Assembly: GCA_947305585.1 (NCBI GenBank)
Contig: CAMZDY010000045.1
Span: 1 to 8,427 of the forward strand
Direction of reading: 5' to 3'
Origin: an uncultured Verrucomicrobiota bacterium
GTDB taxonomy: Bacteria; Verrucomicrobiota; Kiritimatiellia; RFP12; UBA1067
DNA: 8,427 bases
The translations under genes and the position numbers were made by a program. Under the pieces are notes generated by a model. It was not told where the DNA came from. It was given only the letters and a program-made list of their open reading frames with translations, and did not search any database. Numbering within the stretch: the stretch's first letter is position 1; every line of letters starts with the position of its first letter. Below are positions 1 to 6,333 of the stretch, piece after piece.

Positions 1-112
1 CGTCCGCCACCACCACCTCGAGCTCCGCATAGTCCGAATCGAGCACGCTCTCGACACAGTCGCACAACACGTCCGACCGGTTATACACCGGAATTATCAC
101 CGAGACTTTCAT
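1..112 (-). CDS. Family 2 glycosyltransferase, N-terminal fragment (cut by left edge)
   Basis: Only the first 37 codons are present, and the gene runs off the left edge. The ATG at 112-110 opens with KVSVIIPVYNR, the first beta strand and nucleotide-sugar binding turn typical of GT-A fold, family 2 glycosyltransferases. After an alpha helix rich in D, E and V comes ELEVVVAD, which matches the second strand just before the usual D-D-G/S segment; the rest of that motif and the catalytic DxD lie outside the window. Enzymes of this family transfer a sugar from a nucleotide donor in the cytoplasm, often for surface polysaccharide. The start is 8 nt after the stop of the upstream GT4 gene and has no obvious Shine-Dalgarno, so translation may depend on the upstream gene. 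Family assignment is good, while donor and acceptor cannot be told. Confidence 0.85.
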   Translation of the reverse strand, partial: MKVSVIIPVYNRSDVLCDCVESVLDSDYAELEVVVAD

Positions 113-120
113 ATGCCGAA

Positions 121-1359
121 TTATACTTGTTGGAAGAATTCTTCGATCGACTGGCGGAAATTGGCGACCGAGAAATAGTCCTCGACGAATTTCTTGGCCT
201 CGCAACCCAGCTTTGCCCGCAACTCCGGGTCGGATCTGAGCTGCTTCAACTTTTCGGCCGCCGCCTGCACATCCGGCTTCGCCCATTCCCGCATATAACT
301 CACGAAACCCGTTTCATCGATCGGCACCATTTCGTACGGCACCAGCATGGCCGTATTTTCGTTGCAGAATTCATTGGTGGAACTGTAGGCCGTAACCACT
401 ACCGCCTTGCCCATTTGCATCGACTCGGCCACTCCAAGTCCGAATCCTTCCGCATGGTGCAACGACAGATAAACGTCGCACGCATTGGTCAAAGAATAAA
501 GATCGGTCTGCGAAAGATAGTCGGTAACCGCCACCAGTTGCTTGCGGATGCCCAGTTTCTCCGCCCGCGCCATCAATTCGGCCATCTTGCCGGAAAGGAC
601 TTTGGCACTATTGATTTTGAGCAACAATTTGCAGGTGGGGTCGCCGCCGAACGCAAGCGCGAACGCATCAAGCACGTCTTCCGCATTCTTGCGCGAGCCG
701 GACCGCAAATCGAAATTGTAGAAAACCACGAAGTCGTCATTGCCGATATCAAACCGCTTTCGGGCCGAGGCCTTGTCCAGCACCCCGTCCGGAAGCGGCA
801 AGAGCGGGTAGCGCACTTTGCAAACCGCGATAGAAGCCGGCAGTTCCCGACGGAAATACCGGAAGTTGAAATCGCTCATGGCGATTACCGCATTTGAATT
901 CCGCAAATACGGGAACACCTCCAGCAAACCATGTTCGCCCTCCCAAAAAACAATCCGGCAACGTTTGACCGGAAGCTTTTTGGGCAACGGGCTGGTAACC
1001 ATCTCTACCACATACTCGTATTTTAGCAAATTGCATTTGCCGGTCAACAAAGAAACGTAATCTGCTTGATTGGCTTTCCCGAAAGGACTATGCTTGGAGC
1101 CGATATCGATCACCTGAAAAGGAATTCCAGCCGCCTTGAGCATCACGGCGAAATCCCGCATGGTCTTGCTGAGCGAACAAGGCGCCCCGATATCGGCGAC
1201 TATGGTTATCCCCTTGACCGGAACGGTTTTGCGATTCTTGACAATATTCAGCACGAAACGAAACTTTGACTGCCAGATGGCCGGCATTCTGCGTGCCGCA
1301 TTCCACACTCCCTTTACTCCCCAAACCTTTACGAGTTGCGCTATATCTGACAGTTTCAT
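121..1359 (-). CDS. GT4-type glycosyltransferase (paralogue of the upstream gene)
   Basis: The protein is 412 residues with no signal peptide, so probably cytoplasmic or membrane-associated. The C-terminal half carries the GT-B, family 4 signature: EGFGLGVAE holds the E-x7-E pair at E304 and E312, preceded by DVYLSLHHA. The RKN at about 223-225 and K248 lie where the family keeps donor-phosphate binding residues. The N-terminal half has a Rossmann-like start (GITIVADIG, 50-58), then SKTMRDF (64-70), IVFWEGEHG (136-144) and AMSDFNFRYF (160-169). These blocks recur in the neighbouring gene at 1370-2587, so the two are duplicates that have diverged. It starts 10 nt after that gene's stop, and the best ribosome binding match (GGAG) is rather far upstream. 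Its base composition is visibly lower in G+C than that of pheT or uvrC. Retaining GT4 transferases build cell-surface glycans; substrate is unknown. Confidence 0.87.
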   Translation of the reverse strand: MKLSDIAQLVKVWGVKGVWNAARRMPAIWQSKFRFVLNIVKNRKTVPVKGITIVADIGAPCSLSKTMRDFAVMLKAAGIPFQVIDIGSKHSPFGKANQADYVSLLTGKCNLLKYEYVVEMVTSPLPKKLPVKRCRIVFWEGEHGLLEVFPYLRNSNAVIAMSDFNFRYFRRELPASIAVCKVRYPLLPLPDGVLDKASARKRFDIGNDDFVVFYNFDLRSGSRKNAEDVLDAFALAFGGDPTCKLLLKINSAKVLSGKMAELMARAEKLGIRKQLVAVTDYLSQTDLYSLTNACDVYLSLHHAEGFGLGVAESMQMGKAVVVTAYSSTNEFCNENTAMLVPYEMVPIDETGFVSYMREWAKPDVQAAAEKLKQLRSDPELRAKLGCEAKKFVEDYFSVANFRQSIEEFFQQV

Positions 1360-1369
1360 AAAAGGACTT

Positions 1370-2587
1370 TCACTCCATGAATCTTTCGATGTCGGATTTG
1401 AAACGGGCGAGGGAATATGCAGAGCGGACGAAGGCCTGGCCGCGTTGGGCGCGCTTATGGGCTTCCTCGGGATCCCGGCGGATTTCCTTCAGCATTCTGG
1501 CGGCCTCCTTTACGTCGGCTTCGGCCCATTCCTTCATGGCGGGCGGATATTCGTGGGGCAGGATGGGCACCATCCTGTACGGCACGCACCAGGCGGTGTC
1601 GGGACGGCAGAATTCGGTGTTGGCGCTCCAGTCCGTGGCCACCACGCACTTGCCCTGACTCATCGCCTCGGCCATGCCGAGACCGAACCCTTCGCACTTG
1701 TGCAGCGAAATGTACACGTCCACTTCGCCGTAGAGATTGTCCAGTTCCTCCCGGGAAATGTAGTCGGAAATATGCACGAACTGCTTTTCCAGTCCCAGCG
1801 CCTGTACATTCCGCTCAAGATCCCGCACCTGCTGGCGATTCTTCTTGGCGCCCTTGGTCTTGAACACCAGCCTGGCCGTTTCGTCGCCGCCAAACGCCAG
1901 ACCGAAAGCTTTCAGGGCGGCAGTGGCGTTCTTGCGCCAGTAGGAGCCGAAATCGAAATTGAAGAAGACCGTGAACTTGTCGCCGCGCTTCGCCTGCACC
2001 TCGCCCGACTTGAAGCGGAACGGATACGTTATCTTCCACACTTTCCGGTCGGGGAAAGCCCGGACGAAATAGCGATAGTTGAAATCGCTCATGGCGATTA
2101 TTTCATCGCCCGATTCGCGCAGGAACGGCGCGGTTTCGTGAATGCCGTGTTCGCTTTCGTAGAAGACGATCCGCGCCACCCGGTGCCCCGACGCCATTTC
2201 CTTCGTGAGGGGACTACGGAACATCATCACCATGTGCGTATACCGGTGAAGATCGAAATCCTTGAGCGGCGTCAGCACCTGATCGGCATCCGCCTTTGGG
2301 ATGTCGGACTTGAGCCGCGTATTGTAGGTCTGAACCGGAATACCCGCGTCTTTAAGATTCAGGACGAAATCGCGCAGCGTCTTGCTGACGGCCGGCCTTT
2401 CGGTCAAGTCGCCGATTACGGTAATGCCCGGCTGCGGCACTTTCACCTTGCTCGATCGGTGCAACTTCATGAGCCGGCGACGATGCACCGCCCAGGAGAA
2501 ATTGCGCAGGACATATTCGCATATCCCCGTCAGGCCCCAAACCCTGACTTTCTTAAGAAGATCGAACAATTTCGCCATGAAGTTCAT
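1370..2587 (-). CDS. GT4-type glycosyltransferase
   Basis: The protein is 405 residues, of the GT-B fold. The E-x7-E motif is EGFGLGMAE with E299 and E307, following VDVYISLHKC. RKN sits at 218-220 and K243 in the strand VFKTKG, the positions expected to contact the nucleotide-sugar phosphates. The N-terminal domain contains GITVIGD (54-60), SKTLRDF (68-74), IVFYESEHG (140-148) and AMSDFNYRYF (165-174), all shared with the next gene downstream. The chosen ATG (2587-2585) overlaps the dtd stop as ATGA; an in-frame ATG three codons later (M4) is an alternative, and neither has a strong Shine-Dalgarno, which fits translational coupling to dtd. It probably adds a sugar to a surface polysaccharide or glycolipid in the cytoplasm together with its paralogue and the GT2 enzyme. 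Donor and acceptor are not deducible. Confidence 0.88.
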   Translation of the reverse strand: MNFMAKLFDLLKKVRVWGLTGICEYVLRNFSWAVHRRRLMKLHRSSKVKVPQPGITVIGDLTERPAVSKTLRDFVLNLKDAGIPVQTYNTRLKSDIPKADADQVLTPLKDFDLHRYTHMVMMFRSPLTKEMASGHRVARIVFYESEHGIHETAPFLRESGDEIIAMSDFNYRYFVRAFPDRKVWKITYPFRFKSGEVQAKRGDKFTVFFNFDFGSYWRKNATAALKAFGLAFGGDETARLVFKTKGAKKNRQQVRDLERNVQALGLEKQFVHISDYISREELDNLYGEVDVYISLHKCEGFGLGMAEAMSQGKCVVATDWSANTEFCRPDTAWCVPYRMVPILPHEYPPAMKEWAEADVKEAARMLKEIRRDPEEAHKRAQRGQAFVRSAYSLARFKSDIERFME

Positions 2588-3027
2588 GCCAAGAGTTCGA
2601 TGGATACGGGGCCGTCGTTGACGAGCGCCACCTGCATATCGGCCCCGAAGCGTCCGGTGCCCACTTTATCGGGCCCTAGGATGGAACGGAGCCGATCCAC
2701 CACACGGTTATAGAGCGGCTCGGCGATCTTGCCGGGCGCGGCATTGGAAAACCCGGGACGGCGACCATGATCCATATCGGCGTAAAGCGTAAACTGGCTC
2801 ACCACGATCACGCTCCCGCACACCTCCTCGAGCGAGCGGTTCATCGCCCCCTTTTCATCCTCGAACAGCCGCACTTGGGGAATGCGCGCGGCCAGTTTGT
2901 CGGCCGTTTCCGCAGTGTCGGAATGGGTCACGCCCAGGAGCACGAGATAACCCCGTCCGATTTCGCTGATCTTCTCGCCCCCGACCGAAACGGAAGCGCT
3001 CGAAACGCGCTGAAGCCATGCTTTCAT
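2584..3027 (-). CDS. dtd: D-aminoacyl-tRNA deacylase
   Basis: This is a 147-residue cytoplasmic enzyme that hydrolyses D-amino acids (and mischarged glycine) from tRNA, keeping them out of translation. The length is normal for the family. It opens with MKAWLQRVSSASVSV, close to the usual start, and has the two active-site signatures: SQFTL at 77-81 and NDGP at 137-140, the latter carrying the Gly-cisPro pair. The motif normally reads NDGPVT; here it ends in serine (S142), a conservative change. GRFGADMQV at 125-133 is also typical. The open frame extends upstream to 3135, but the ATG at 3027 fits the family start and has a GAGGAG ribosome binding site. The gene starts 14 nt after the ElyC-like gene's stop and overlaps the next glycosyltransferase by 4 nt. 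Confidence 0.96.
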   Translation of the reverse strand: MKAWLQRVSSASVSVGGEKISEIGRGYLVLLGVTHSDTAETADKLAARIPQVRLFEDEKGAMNRSLEEVCGSVIVVSQFTLYADMDHGRRPGFSNAAPGKIAEPLYNRVVDRLRSILGPDKVGTGRFGADMQVALVNDGPVSIELLA

Positions 3028-3037
3028 CAGTCCCAGA

Positions 3038-3044
3038 CTCCTCA
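3038..3044 (-). promoter_or_regulatory. Ribosome binding site of dtd
   Basis: TGAGGAG on the minus strand lies 10 nt before the dtd ATG at 3027, and its TGA is the stop codon of the upstream ElyC-like gene. This settles the dtd start at 3027 and not at the upstream end of the open frame. Confidence 0.7.
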
Positions 3045-3794
3045 GAAAAGCTTGTAGCGGATGAGTCCCAGATACTCGTGGAGGATATAGTTGCAGTCCA
3101 CGTAGGCGTCGAAACTGGGGAACCAACGCGCCCAAGGATGCTCGGGATTCGGATTGTCCACCACCATGTGGTCGGTGGCGGCCGGAATCATCTCCACCTC
3201 GGGGGCGTAGCGACGGAAAATCATGAGCGAACGCGGCATGTGGGTGGCGCTAGTGACTAGCAGCGCCCTTTTGCCCGCGAGGATCTGGCCCAGAATCCGC
3301 GCCTCCTCTTCGGTGTTGCGCGGACCGTCGACCGGGAAGATGCAGTCGGGCGAGACGCCCAGATCCTGCAGGAAGGATGGCGTGGAGGCGGAGACGTCCG
3401 GCGAGGTGCAATAGACGGGGAGACACGATCCTTGCGCTTTCCAGAGGCGCGCCCCGTGCCATACCCGGTCGGCCGCTTGGTTGAGGTCGGAATAGGGTTG
3501 GGTGCTCCCTTTGGGGATGGCCGCCACGCCGCCGCCCAAGACGATGATGGCATCGGCCGGGGGCGCCGCTTCGGCGTGCACGGGAGGATAGTCCTTTTCG
3601 AGCGAAAGCGCCATTAGGTCCGTCACCACCTGAAGCGTCATAAGGAGATTGAGCGCGATGTCGAGCGCGAGAATGGCGATGCCCAGTTTGCGGCGTTTGA
3701 ACGCCAGGAGGACAAGCGACACGATCATCAGTCCCAACGTGATCCCGCAAGGGTTGAGAAAGAAGCCGACGAGTTTATGGATGTAATACGACAT
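3042..3794 (-). CDS. ElyC/SanA/YdcF-family (DUF218) envelope protein
   Basis: The protein is 250 residues. Two hydrophobic helices (about 8-31 and 36-62) separated by the basic turn KRRK are followed by a DUF218 domain, predicted to face the periplasm. This is the layout of E. coli ElyC, an envelope biogenesis factor linked to peptidoglycan and lipid-carrier metabolism. Visible DUF218 motifs are DAIIVLGGG (81-89), PRNTEEEA (158-165) and LLVTSATHMPRS (178-189), the last with the conserved histidine H185. The central Gly-Gly and Ser-x-Glu segment usual after the third strand is replaced by VYCTSPDVS, so part of the presumed active site is divergent. The ATG at 3794 has an AAAGGAA ribosome binding site. 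The open frame continues far upstream, but only as an antisense-type shadow of uvrC. The biochemical activity of the family is not firmly established, so I give no symbol. Confidence 0.86.
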   Translation of the reverse strand: MSYYIHKLVGFFLNPCGITLGLMIVSLVLLAFKRRKLGIAILALDIALNLLMTLQVVTDLMALSLEKDYPPVHAEAAPPADAIIVLGGGVAAIPKGSTQPYSDLNQAADRVWHGARLWKAQGSCLPVYCTSPDVSASTPSFLQDLGVSPDCIFPVDGPRNTEEEARILGQILAGKRALLVTSATHMPRSLMIFRRYAPEVEMIPAATDHMVVDNPNPEHPWARWFPSFDAYVDCNYILHEYLGLIRYKLF

Positions 3795-3803
3795 ATATAT
3801 CCG

Positions 3804-3810
3804 TTCCTTT
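3804..3810 (-). promoter_or_regulatory. Ribosome binding site of the ElyC-like gene
   Basis: AAAGGAA on the minus strand lies 9 nt before the ATG at 3794 and overlaps the uvrC stop codon (TAA, 3811-3809). It decides the start of a gene whose open frame otherwise extends about 1 kb upstream. Confidence 0.65.
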
Positions 3811-5266
3811 ATTGGAGATTGACGCGACGCAGCACTTCCTGCGCGGTTTCGATCGAGATTCCGGCCGTGCGCGCCACTGCTTCGGCCGAAGCCTTGGCGA
3901 TGCCCGGGATGGACTTGAAAGTTTTCAGCAGTTTTTCCTTCTTGGCTTCGCCGATGCCAGGAATCTCGTCCAGCACCGACTCGCGGATGGTGCGTTCGCG
4001 CAGCGACCGGTGATAGGTAATGGCGAAGCGATGCGCCTCGTCCCGAAGACGGGTGATGACCATCAAGGCTTCGGAATCGCGCGGCAGGAAAATGTTTTCG
4101 CGTCCGTCGTCCAGCACCACTTCCTCCTGCTGCTTGGCGAGGCCGATGGTCGGGATATCGGTTATGCCGATTTCCGCGAACGCCGCCCGGGCGGCCCGCA
4201 ACTGGGTGATGCCGCCATCGCAGATGTAAAGGTCGGCCCGGGGACTTTTCTCGAGGAGCGTGGAACCGGGTCCGTAGCGGCGCCGCACCACTTCGGCCAT
4301 CGCGGCCGGATCGTCCGCCCCCTCGAACGACTTGATCTTGAAGTGGCGATAGTACCTGCCGTCCGGAAGACCGTCCCGCGCCACCACCATCGACGCCACG
4401 TTGTGCGTGCCGAAAAGATTGGAAATATCCACGCACTCGATGATGCGGGGAGCCTTTTCGAGTCCGATCGCTTCGGCGAGCTCCCGGATGCCCTGCAGGG
4501 CCGCCTCCTCTTTCTGCCGGGGCGACTTGCGCACGAAATGCTGCTTCACCATTTCCTTCAGCGCGAAGATGAGATCGCGCGTCCGGGCGGCCTCCTCGTA
4601 CTTGCCCTTCCGGCCGAGTTCGCGCATTTTCGCATCGAGCTCGTCGAACACTTCCGGACGTTTGCCGTCCAGAAACATGCACGCCTCCTCGAATCTGGCG
4701 CGGTAGTCCGCTTGCGAAATCTTCTTGAGACACGGAGCCGAACAGGTGCGGATCACGTCCGCGAGGCAATGCGCGTGGGCACTTGGATCGGGCTCGATGG
4801 CTTCGCATTCGCGGATGCCATAGCGCTTCTCCGCAAAATCTTTGGCCGTGCGCACGACCGGCGAGGACGGGAAAGGACCGAAATAGCGCGCTCCGTCATC
4901 CCTCACGATCCTCACGCAGGTGAAGCGCGGCCAGGGCTCGGACGGATCGGCGCGCAAGGCAAGGTAGCGCTTGTCGTCGCGCATCAGAATATTGAAATGG
5001 GGCTTGTACTTCTTGATGAGCGAGGCTTCGGTGAGGAGACTTTCCGCCTCGTTCTTGACCGTCATGAACTCGAAGTCCCAGACGCTGTCCACCATGCTCT
5101 GAACTTTGGGGACGTGGCGCGCTCCGGGACGGAAATACGACGAGACGCGTCGCTTCAGGTTTTTGGCCTTGCCCACGTAGATGATTTCGCCCCGGCGATC
5201 CCGCATCAGGTAGCAGCCGGGGCGATTGGGCAGGCTTTTAAGCCGTTCTTTGACAAGTTCGGTCAA
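3809..5266 (-). CDS. uvrC: Excinuclease ABC subunit UvrC, compact form
   Basis: UvrC makes the 3' and 5' incisions in nucleotide excision repair with UvrB, in the cytoplasm. From the TTG at 5266 the protein has 485 residues, against about 600 in most bacteria. Domains in order: GIY-YIG nuclease (about 13-95) with G17-C18-Y19, Y30-V31-G32, R40 and E80; a cysteine group C154, C167, C175, C179, matching the four cysteines reported to hold an iron-sulfur cluster in E. coli UvrC; a UVR motif (about 203-240) that contacts UvrB; an RNase H-like nuclease with D280 (VDIS), D318/D319, D350 (CDGG) and H412/H419; and a helix-hairpin-helix tail (about 432-485) with IPGIGEAKK and IPGIAKA. Roughly 115-120 residues usual between the UVR motif and the first RNase H aspartate are absent. 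The TTG overlaps the tatA stop as TTGA, with GGAG 5 nt upstream. There is no in-frame ATG before M21, inside the GIY-YIG domain. Confidence 0.97.
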   Translation of the reverse strand: MTELVKERLKSLPNRPGCYLMRDRRGEIIYVGKAKNLKRRVSSYFRPGARHVPKVQSMVDSVWDFEFMTVKNEAESLLTEASLIKKYKPHFNILMRDDKRYLALRADPSEPWPRFTCVRIVRDDGARYFGPFPSSPVVRTAKDFAEKRYGIRECEAIEPDPSAHAHCLADVIRTCSAPCLKKISQADYRARFEEACMFLDGKRPEVFDELDAKMRELGRKGKYEEAARTRDLIFALKEMVKQHFVRKSPRQKEEAALQGIRELAEAIGLEKAPRIIECVDISNLFGTHNVASMVVARDGLPDGRYYRHFKIKSFEGADDPAAMAEVVRRRYGPGSTLLEKSPRADLYICDGGITQLRAARAAFAEIGITDIPTIGLAKQQEEVVLDDGRENIFLPRDSEALMVITRLRDEAHRFAITYHRSLRERTIRESVLDEIPGIGEAKKEKLLKTFKSIPGIAKASAEAVARTAGISIETAQEVLRRVNLQ

Positions 5267-5433
5267 GCCTGCTCCGGTTCCGGTTTGTCCTCCTTGGCGC
5301 CTTCTTCCATGCCCTTCTTGAATTCGCCCTTCGCCTTGCCGAGCGAACGCGCGAGTTCGGGGATTTTCTTGGCGCCGAACAGAATGGCCACCACCAGAAT
5401 GATTACGATTATTTCCCAATGACCTGCGAACAT
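5263..5433 (-). CDS. tatA: Twin-arginine translocase subunit TatA/TatE family
   Basis: This is a 56-residue inner-membrane protein. A short N-terminal stretch with E7 is followed by a single hydrophobic helix (about 8-19), the F19-G20 hinge, an amphipathic helix (AKKIPELARSLGKAKGEF, about 21-38), and a charged tail ending KPEPEQA. This is the standard TatA layout: the subunit assembles with TatC to pass folded proteins carrying twin-arginine signals across the membrane. No tatC or tatB is in the window, so partners must be encoded elsewhere. The tail is short, although many TatA proteins are only slightly longer. The start is firm, with AAAGGGAGG 6 nt before the ATG, and the gene begins 3 nt after the preceding stop. 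Its stop overlaps the uvrC TTG. TatA and TatB cannot be fully separated on sequence alone, but a lone short copy favours TatA. Confidence 0.93.
   Translation of the reverse strand: MFAGHWEIIVIILVVAILFGAKKIPELARSLGKAKGEFKKGMEEGAKEDKPEPEQA
5272..5275 (-). promoter_or_regulatory. Ribosome binding site supporting the TTG start of uvrC
   Basis: GGAG inside the last codons of tatA lies 5 nt before the TTG at 5266. Together with the TTGA overlap it supports a rare start codon coupled to tatA translation. Confidence 0.55.
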
Positions 5434-5436
5434 AGC

Positions 5437-6288
5437 TTACCTCCCTTTGAAGAGACTGTTGTACTGTGCATCGGCCTCCAGCTTCTTGCGGAGTTCGATG
5501 AGTTTGAGATAGTCGTTCCGGTGTGCCATCAGATCGTTGCAGATGGGCGCCGACAGGAACGGCAGTCCCTTGGACCTGAGCGCGGCATGGAGCTGGTCGC
5601 CGGAATTGGCGCTACGCATCGCCTCGGGCAGAACCTGCAACATCTTGGCCGCCAAAGCCGAATCGCCGTTGGCGCCGGAATAGCCGGAACCGAAGAAATA
5701 GAAGCCGCCATTGCGCAGATTCTGGTCGATCAAGGTGCGGCGCGAATTGATGCGATCCACCAGCTTCTGGCAGGCGGGATTCATCTCGAACTCGCCGTCG
5801 AACTCCACTTTGGTGGTGGTGATCTGACGGGGCCCGGCCGGCTTTTTCTTCTTGGCGGCCTTCTTGGCTTTGGCTTTCTTGGGCTTGGGTTCGTCGTCGA
5901 AGAGCGCGGCCAGAGGGTCATCGTCATCCTCGTCCTCGAACAAGTCCTCCTCCGGCTCTTCCGGCTCCGGAGCACCCGCTTCGGCCGGGACTTCGGTGGT
6001 GGAGGTGGTCACTTTGGCGCCGGCCTGGGTCTTGAGAAACTCCTCCCAAGGGATCAGGGGGCCTGTAACCTGCCTGCCGTTGATGCGCAGGGCGGTGCCG
6101 TAGCGTTCTATCGTGTAAGGGGCGGATATGAACTCGCCGTCGATGAACACCATTCCGGTGCGGATCGGCTTGCCGCGCGTGATCTTCAGGTTTTTGACTG
6201 CCGCAGCCGGCACTTTGCGGCGCGGCGCCGCCTCCAGGATGGAGACGCCCAAGATGGCTACCGCCAACAGAACCAGCAGTTTTCTCAT
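5437..6288 (-). CDS. Secreted protein of unknown function with acidic and Lys/Ala-rich blocks
   Basis: I do not recognise this 283-residue protein. The ATG at 6288 follows a strong AAAGGAG site and begins a Sec-type signal peptide (MRKLLVLLAVAILGVSILEA, cleavage probably near residue 20); no lipobox cysteine is seen. Residues about 38-80 form a small, probably beta-rich module with VFIDGEFISAPYTIERYG and a second ALRINGRQV repeat-like strand. Then comes a Pro/Glu linker, an acidic run (about 109-133, including EDEDDDD), a Lys/Ala-rich run (134-150, KAKAKKAAKKKK), and a C-terminal part (about 155-283) with FYFFGSGYSG and a helix-rich end. Cysteines are at 173 and 250. The protein is likely periplasmic or exported. 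It leads a tight run of genes with tatA 3 nt downstream, but there is no twin-arginine motif in its own signal, so a direct Tat link is not supported. Confidence 0.75.
   Translation of the reverse strand: MRKLLVLLAVAILGVSILEAAPRRKVPAAAVKNLKITRGKPIRTGMVFIDGEFISAPYTIERYGTALRINGRQVTGPLIPWEEFLKTQAGAKVTTSTTEVPAEAGAPEPEEPEEDLFEDEDDDDPLAALFDDEPKPKKAKAKKAAKKKKPAGPRQITTTKVEFDGEFEMNPACQKLVDRINSRRTLIDQNLRNGGFYFFGSGYSGANGDSALAAKMLQVLPEAMRSANSGDQLHAALRSKGLPFLSAPICNDLMAHRNDYLKLIELRKKLEADAQYNSLFKGR
5440..5448 (-). promoter_or_regulatory. Strong ribosome binding site of tatA
   Basis: AAAGGGAGG on the minus strand lies 6 nt before the tatA ATG. It encodes the final Lys-Gly-Arg codons of the upstream secreted protein, so tatA translation begins where the upstream gene ends. 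Confidence 0.75.
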
Positions 6289-6295
6289 CTTATTG

Positions 6296-6302
6296 CTCCT
6301 TT
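6296..6302 (-). promoter_or_regulatory. Ribosome binding site of the secreted-protein gene
   Basis: AAAGGAG on the minus strand lies 7 nt before the ATG at 6288. It rejects the longer reading from 6354, which would place 22 residues ahead of a clean signal peptide. Confidence 0.75.
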
Positions 6303-6309
6303 CGGTTTG

Positions 6310-6333
6310 AAAAAGTCCCACGCTGCCGTAGGG
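6310..6333 (-). terminator. Possible weak intrinsic terminator or attenuator in the pheT downstream gap
   Basis: On the minus strand CCC-T-ACG can pair with CGT-GGG around a GCAG loop (6 base pairs with one bulged T), and after two bases comes TTTTT. The stem is short and it sits only 7-8 nt before the next gene's Shine-Dalgarno. It could end part of the pheT transcript, act as an attenuator, or be chance. The rest of the 151-bp gap (6289-6439) shows an A/T-richer patch near 6370-6400 that might hold a promoter, but I see no convincing -35/-10 pair. Confidence 0.3.

Noticed and set aside
120..125. TATAAT on the minus strand, a perfect -10 box
   Set aside because: It is only 7 nt before the GT2 ATG, overlaps the preceding stop codon and has no suitable -35 element, so it is probably chance.
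1136..2713. Long open frame of 525 codons on the plus strand
   Set aside because: It lies opposite the two GT4 genes, has no recognisable motifs, and the minus strand carries clear family signatures over the same span.
3795..4808. N-terminal extension of the ElyC-like open frame
   Set aside because: The extra residues are low-complexity Arg/Gly-rich sequence read out of frame through uvrC; the ATG at 3794 has its own ribosome binding site and a clean membrane helix start.
5267..5419. Extended uvrC start at 5419
   Set aside because: This part is the tatA gene read in another frame; its translation is Arg/Gly-rich and unlike any UvrC N-terminus.
3812..5422. Long open frame of 536 codons on the plus strand
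   Set aside because: It mirrors uvrC and arises from high G+C codon structure; the translation is rich in His, Arg and Gly with no domain I recognise.
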